From: Purpureocillium takamizusanense
Lineage: Eukaryota; Ascomycota; Sordariomycetes; Hypocreales; Ophiocordycipitaceae
DNA length: 64,000 nucleotides
Assembly: GCF_022605165.1 (NCBI RefSeq)
Contig: NC_063068.1
Coordinates: forward strand, 1,302,001 to 1,366,000
Reading direction: 5' to 3'
Below the pieces are notes generated by a model. The model made no database searches. It was not told the origin of the DNA and was given only the letters and a program-made list of their open reading frames with translations. Made by a program: the position numbers and the translations under genes. Positions 58,223-64,000 of this stretch are shown here, piece by piece. The first letter of the stretch is position 1. Each line of letters begins with the position of its first letter.

Positions 58223-60513
58223 GAGTCTCTTTTGCGCTAGAACATGGGCACCGCACCCGGCCGAGTGCGCTGTCACGCGCCGAGCTCAGGATCATGACGG
58301 AGGCGTTTTTGCATTATCATATCGCCACCTTCTTTTTCTTTTCCTTTGTCTCTTTCGCTATTACTCGCCTTTATTTGCCGTATTCCAACGGCGTGGAGCG
58401 GAAGTCGGTGTTGAATAGATGGGGGGGGGGGGGGCGGGGGCAGGTGGCATGTCACTTTCACAATCATGTTCATCGGTTGGAGGGCTGGTGCAGCTCAAGA
58501 GCCGCCGCACGCCGTTACGCATGACGGCATCTCATGGAGTTTTCGGGTTTGGGCGTTTCTCGCTTTGTGGTTCTTCCCTTTTCACGGCGCGATTCTTTGC
58601 GTGCCTTTCTTTGCCTTGAGGCGCAGCTTGAGCCCTGGCTCATCATCTTTGGTCCTGTCTGTTTCACATCATCTCCGTTGGGGGGCTCACCAGAGCAAGA
58701 CACCTTGAGCAAGGGCTGCCGCGTGGTCGATATTATTGGGGGCTTCCTGGACACGGAGAGGGGAGGGGAAAGGGAAAGGGGGACGGGGTCTCAGGGGTTG
58801 GCGTTGGACAGATGCTTTGTCGATTGTAGCAGCACGTGTACGCATAGAGGGGTGCCCGCCTCGCCTCGCCGTGCCTCTCTCAGAGGCGACGGACGACGGA
58901 CAGGACCCTGATGAGACATTATAAAGAATGGAACAGAGAGGTGTCCCAGGTGTGTCCCAACCAACGAGCGCGTCCGCGGCCTAGGGGATCGACCGTGAGA
59001 GAGAGAGAGAGCCTGTCGTACAGTGCTGCCGACGGCGGTGACCTGGGCATCATGCCATGCCATGCCATGCACACTGATAGATGGTGGATGTGACGCTTCG
59101 GTGCACGCAGAACCTACCTGCCTGCCCTATCAGCTTGATGTTTGGGGCGTCATGGGTGAGACGGGGGGCACCTGTCACTTGCGAGACATGTAGTCATTCC
59201 ATCCAGTCACTTCTAGCATGGACGGCGGCGGTTCCGACAAAACGGCCTGCCTGCGCCTGGAATCGAACCACCACTACCACCACCACCACCACCACCGCCC
59301 GCCACCCGAGGGACACACACCGACAGGCGCACAATGTATCTTCTCCTCTCTTTGCCGCCCAGAAGATGGAAGGGGAAAAGGCCCCTGGCGATGATGGGTC
59401 GTCAGCTGGATCCTACTTGCGGGCACGGTGCAACTGGCCAACCAAGATCCCGACTTACACCGAAATTTGCACGTCGAGGCCGGCGCAGACTTGAGCTCTC
59501 CCCCAAAACCCCTCTTGCTTTCATTCAGTAGCTGTTCTACCTGGGCGTCCTGGTGCCAATGGCACCTCTGTTTGACTTGGTACAATGAGCTGCTCAGGGC
59601 GATTCCTTGCAGAAACCGCCGATCGAGATCATCTTTGTGCAGTGATACGCTTCTCGTCGGCCCATGCCATCACCACCTTTCCCCTCCTACACCTGAACCC
59701 GGTGTTCTGGTTTCGTCGGCACTCCAGCGCCGACCGCCTTTCCCCAAGATGCCGCCTCGGTCTTGGGGATCAGCAACCCTCCTCGCAGTCCACATGTGAG
59801 ACAGACCCTTTTGCGGGGGGCCTTCAATGCTGGGAGAGCAGCTAGAAATGTTCATGGAGCAAATTCCACTGGGTATAAAAAGGCGGTTCAAAAGACGTAT
59901 ATCCCCTCCGCTGACAGACATCCATCCCTCCCAGAGACAGAAAAAGCAATAAGTGGCCAAAGTTCGGTGGGTTGTTCGTGAGAAACACCAATTTTCTAAC
60001 CCTTCCGTTGCGGTGCGCCCCAAAGCGGGGATGTATCCGGCATCCGAAACAAGCGCAAAATGTAAGAGCAGAGTGAGCCCCTCAGCAGTAGCGCGTGGAC
60101 GCCAGAGGGTGACAAAAGGAAACAAACAATAGCGAAAACAGGTGCGTAAACCAACGCCAAATTAACAGAGTCCCACGAGCCGTGAGGCCGATACCCATCT
60201 TTGCCCAGCCGCGAGGCCTCGACCCATCTTGGTGTTATCCAGTCCAACTTCAGCTTCCAAGATATCTCCCTCGTACATTTTGAGAAACCCGTGAACACAC
60301 TTTCGGGCGAGTAGGGCGCAAAGTGCGTCGTAGCAACCAGTGCTGTGGTATTCTTTGCCCGGGCATCTTTCGCGTCGTCTTGTGCTGCCGGTTGAAATCC
60401 GATTTCTTTTTGGCCCCGTGGCCGCTGTTTGTCTACCGTGCTATGCACGCGATGCGTACCAAGACGCAGCCTGACCTGCGCCATGTGTTGCGCAAGCCGC
60501 AACAAGCGGCCAC
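58223..60513. other. Convergent intergenic region, about 2.3 kb
   Basis: It contains a G12-type tract at 58421-58440, a GA run near 58998-59012, a CATGC repeat near 59051-59070 and a CCA repeat at 59268-59296. I see no gene; frames in this region have no recognisable content. Confidence 0.45.
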
Positions 60514-61071
60514 TTAGTGCTTGTGCTTGTGGGAGGAGCCGTGGCGGTGTGAGTGCGAATGGCCGTGGCCGTGGCGGTGCGATGAATGGTGCGATGAGTG
60601 TTTGTGGTGTCGGCTCGACGAGCCGCTCGTCTCCAGGTCTCTCTCGAGCTCCTCGACCCGCTGACGGTACCCTTTGACAATTTCCTTGATGTGAGCTATC
60701 CGGTCAAAATCCACCTCGAGCTCGTCGAGCTGGCGAAGGATCTCCGTGTATCGGGCGATCTCCGCGTCGGCGCCGTCAATGATGTTGCCCGCCCGGTCAT
60801 ACTGGACTTGAGTGAACATTTGGGCCTGTTCGCTGAGGTAGCGGATGTTGTGCTCTATCCCGGCCATGAGCCGGTCAAAGTATCTCCCGAGGGCCGTTAA
60901 GGAAGAGCTATCGAGCAGCAACAAGCCTTGGCTGCTAGCTCTGCTGGCCGCCCGGGAGCTCGTCGAGCCTCCGCCGGCGCTTCCGCCCAACGCTGCCTGA
61001 CCTTGGCGCAAGAGCTGGATCTCTTCCGCCGTGAGGCCCAATTGCGTGTCTGGCACAGCGTTGGTCGCCAT
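60514..61071 (-). CDS. BLOC-1-type coiled-coil protein (CNL1-like), His-rich tail
   Basis: Single exon, 185 residues. The N-terminus LGLTAEEIQLLRQGQ is followed by a Ser/Gly linker and SSRAASRASSQGLLLLDSSSLTALGRYFDRLMAGIEHNIRYLSEQ. A long helix QYDRAGNIIDGADAEIARYTEILRQLDELEVDFDRI and KGYRQRVEELERDLE predicts a coiled coil. I believe this is the fungal family annotated as BLOC-1 subunit CNL1, part of an endosomal Rab-regulating complex, but this rests on remembered family pattern and is only moderately sure. The last 36 residues are almost wholly His, Ser, Lys, Arg and Gly (alternating H-G-H-S and H-R) and could bind metal ions. ATG at 61071 starts a good helix. Confidence 0.7.
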   Translation of the reverse strand: MATNAVPDTQLGLTAEEIQLLRQGQAALGGSAGGGSTSSRAASRASSQGLLLLDSSSLTALGRYFDRLMAGIEHNIRYLSEQAQMFTQVQYDRAGNIIDGADAEIARYTEILRQLDELEVDFDRIAHIKEIVKGYRQRVEELERDLETSGSSSRHHKHSSHHSSHRHGHGHSHSHRHGSSHKHKH

Positions 61072-64000
61072 GGCGAGCCTGCGCGCAAGGCGCTGCGGCG
61101 CCTGGAATAAGAGGAGCTGTCAAGTCGGCCGGCGACGAGAAATGTGCGCGCGGGGAGAGTGGGCGGTGACGTTGCGGCTATTGGGCACCGACGGATGACG
61201 TTGGGAGGGGCGTCGCGGCGGATTTCGGATGCGGGCGGGAGCATGAGGTTGCGAGCGGTGATTGCCTTTGAACTGGCCGAAGTATTGCGCCGAGCATCAT
61301 GGTAGTAGGGCAGCGACAGTGGCGAGGTCGACGGGCATGGCCGCAGGCAGCGCAGGCGAAGACGACGACGAGAGAGATGATGGGTTGAGTCGTGGTTTGA
61401 GCCGGGAAAAGCAAGAGGGCTGAAGGCGCCCAGCGGGATGTCCCAAGCTAAGCGCGGCTACGGAGGGGGGGTTTGGCGCAAGCTCGGCCTGGGGACAAGG
61501 TGTTAGGGCAGCCCTGTGATTGGAGAATGCCGCGGTGCAACCAGAAACGAGTCGGGCGGTTCGACGTCTCCGCGAGACAGGCTGCGCCAAGGTCGCAGAT
61601 GATGGGATAGCGAGAACCAGTGAATGGGCCGCCCACTCGGCCTGCCTCCTGTTGCGATGGGTGAAGAGGCGGAGAGGGTGACGATGAAGAGACGGTGTCT
61701 GGCGCCTTTTGCTGCCACTGCCCCGGCGAGGTGGTGTGAGAGAGTCGGCTTATAGGGTGGCTCAAGCAGGTGGTCGGTCCATCTGGGGCATGCGGAGAGC
61801 TGCTGCAGGTGTTCGCGCAGGCACTGCAGGCGACTTGCAGCGAGTGGAACGTGCCCCTGTTCCTGCTTCTCTTGGACGGCGTCTCGCAGCTCGAACGGGG
61901 CCGGCGCACAGAGTCGGGCCTGCCTAGCCGTGATCACCTGGTAGTGCTTTCTGCCTGGGATCGTGCGGCCGGGTTCCAGAAAGTTGAGGTCAAACGGTGT
62001 GCGGCAAGGAGGGGAAGGAGGACGAGGACGAGGACGAGGAGGAGGTGGTGGTGGTGGTGGTGATGCGGGGAGGATGTAAGTTACTACGAGGATTACAAGG
62101 GGTGGAGGGTGATGTCGAGTACGCCAGGTTGATGGTAGACGACGTCAGGAAACGAAACGAAGGAAGGAGCGACGTGACGAACAGCACCGCGGGCGGAAGG
62201 AAGTGCACGCGGGCGGAGAGGGTGGCACAAAGAGGCAGGAGCGTTCAAAGACGGACCCGGGTTGTGTGGCTGCCCTGCCCTTCTTTCCTTCGTTCTGGCG
62301 CTACCTGACCGACCCGGGCCGCTGGATCAAGGAAGGCGCTAAAGAGCGTCAGATGCCACGCGAGAACCAACGACCTTGCTCCTGGGCAGGCACCGGACAT
62401 ATGGGCGACTTGCAACTTCCGTTTGTAATTGCTGAGGCAAGGGGACTTTGGTATTTCCAAGTACGCACAAGGTTACTAATAAGTACCTCTGTCCAGTCTC
62501 GCCATGCGAACCGTTGGCAGCAGCCACACGAACTGCTCCGTCCACGGGCGCTCGTGTGCGCTGAGTCAGTCAGTCGCTGCCCTGGAGGATGGCTGGCTGG
62601 CACCGCCCCTCACTTAGAGCACTTTGCCTGCCTCTGTCGGCGTTTCCTCACATCCTCTTTACATCACTTTTAACCAAGAACTGATTTCAAGGTTCATTGC
62701 ACAAAGACGACGCGGCCTCCCCCTCTCCCATCATCGATCGACCTAGCCCCTCTCCTTCTACACATGCGTCGGATTGAAGACGCCGAGGGCGGCGCCGTCG
62801 AGGTTGCCACTGCGACGAGGCACAAGCCGGCGAGATGGTGTGCGACGTGCATCGCGAACTGCTTAGCGCCGGCGGCGGCGTGTTGATGGAGGAATGGAAC
62901 CTGGCCAACGCCCGCCGCCGTCAACACCACCAGACGGCGCTGCAACCACCACTCTTTTCGCCAGATGATCACGAGCTACCACCGTTGATCATTGGGGTGT
63001 TAACCCCTCGCTGCCCCTGCCGTTCCTCGGCCCCGTGCTTAACAGATATCGCAGACATGGAAAGATGCTCACACCCTCTGCGCCCCGCCCGTCGTCCGCG
63101 TCCGCCCGCGTCTTCCCGCATCCTATCCCGAGCCCGTCAACGTGCCGTCTGCGTACGCTCTGCATCCCGCCTGCATCTCGTCTGCCGTCCCTGCATGCCT
63201 GCCCGGGTGCATTGCATGGTGCATGAAGCAGATAGGCCGTGGCTTCCTTGCCATGCTCTTGACAGCGGCCGAATGCTGATGCCGGCCATGGTGCATGCAT
63301 GTACCTGTATGTGGCGCATCTGTGCCACTTTGAGGCATCCTCGTGGTCGTTCAAGTCTTTTATGTCTTAGAACGGATTGCTAAGGTTGTGACCCCGATGA
63401 TGCCTCGGGTGGTGCTCTTGGCTTCAACACCAATGCGATTCTGCCTGTGATGTTGCCTATGATGTGAAATGATGCTGATATCGCCCAGCCCTTTGATACA
63501 GTACCAAATCGGAGCTCGCAACCCGGAATCCTGCGGCTGCAATGCATGCCGTGAAGGCCTATGCCGGTACGGTCGCAGGTGGCATGACATATGCGATGCT
63601 ATCCAAGCGAGACATTCGTTCATACATCACATAATTACCGAGGCAAGAACGCTGTGTGCCATGCACATGCAGCAGACTACCAGTGAGGAACTGCTTGGCA
63701 CGCACCTCTTGCGACCGTGCAAGCCCGGAATCGGGTCTGCGTTTGCCAGCTTGCTGATGCACCTATCTGTGCTAGGATTTAAATTAGCCGTTTGTCTGCT
63801 TCTTGTCCACTTGCGCATCGCACAAATGAGACCAGGGAAGTTGGAAAATGAATTAGTTTCCTGACCAATGACTGGTATCGTGGGCCGGAAGCCTGTCTCT
63901 ACTCTCATCATCACAGCATTTGAACGCGAATGATGAAGGGTTAGCCAGCAAAGCCCCTTTTTACCATGTCCTAGGCATATCCTGGAGGAGAATGACTGCC
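61072..64000. other. Right-end region without a supported gene, about 2.9 kb
   Basis: The part 61300-61940 is C/T-rich on the minus strand and could be the long leader of the BLOC-1-like gene. A 145-codon minus-strand frame at 61503-61937 shows no recognisable family. GGT/GAG microsatellite is present at 62020-62062. Frames around 62690-63380 overlap on both strands and are unconvincing. A gene extending beyond the window end cannot be excluded. Confidence 0.4.

Noticed and set aside
59259..59269. tRNA B-box-like sequence on the minus strand (GGTTCGATTCC)
   Set aside because: The adjacent bases do not form a T-stem and there is no A-box or acceptor stem at the right distance.
61503..61937. 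145-codon minus-strand open frame
   Set aside because: It overlaps frames on both strands, lies in a C/T-rich leader-like stretch and shows no family signature.
1..64000. CRISPR arrays, operons, riboswitches or prophage
   Set aside because: This is eukaryotic nuclear DNA with spliced genes, and no regularly spaced direct repeats were seen.

Overview
The window is nuclear DNA of a filamentous ascomycete, most likely a sordariomycete of the Hypocreales type. The evidence is GC-rich coding sequence, many short introns (about 50-65 nt) with GTRNGY donors and CTRAY branch points, proteins of recognisable Pezizomycotina type, and no operons or bacterial signals. I cannot name the species. All exon coordinates below were derived by hand from splice signals plus protein continuity, and nearly all joined models are in frame.

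Layout. Left block (0.2-15.3 kb), mostly housekeeping: a GRDP/DUF1399 protein (-), the proteasome lid subunit RPN5 (+), an FSH1-type serine hydrolase (-), ATP synthase subunit j ATP18 (-), a NIPSNAP protein (+), a Rogdi/RAV2 V-ATPase assembly factor (-), the RNase P/MRP subunit POP7 (+) and a DUF3237 protein (-). Middle block (15.3-32.6 kb): a gene-poor segment with only three convincing genes. These are a secreted cysteine-rich protein with three PEKR (Kex2-type) sites and four six-cysteine modules, a PAQR seven-helix membrane protein with a 13-nt microexon, and a secreted CAP/PRY1-like protein. It also holds a 437-bp terminal-inverted-repeat element flanked by a 4-bp direct repeat. Right block (32.6-61.1 kb), again dense: complex I NDUFA8 (-), NUP57 (+), TOM5 (-), glycine decarboxylase GCV2 (+), an SQT1/AAMP WD40 protein (-), the Set1-complex PHD protein Spp1 (-), SCO1 (+), a CECR5-like HAD hydrolase (+), choline kinase (+), an ankyrin-BTB protein (-), NIMA kinase (+) and a BLOC-1-type coiled-coil protein (-). 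The last 2.9 kb shows no gene I can support.

How the genes work together. There is no biosynthetic cluster. A clear theme is mitochondria: ATP18, NIPSNAP, NDUFA8, TOM5, GCV2, SCO1 and probably the HAD hydrolase are mitochondrial. Several are arranged head-to-head with another gene across a short shared upstream region (ATP18/NIPSNAP, NDUFA8/NUP57, TOM5/GCV2, Spp1/SCO1). The likeliest undescribed biology is the secreted PEKR-cleaved cysteine-module precursor at 19.6-20.4 kb, followed by the small inverted-repeat element at 27.1-27.5 kb and a recurrent intergenic TACTTCGTA motif.
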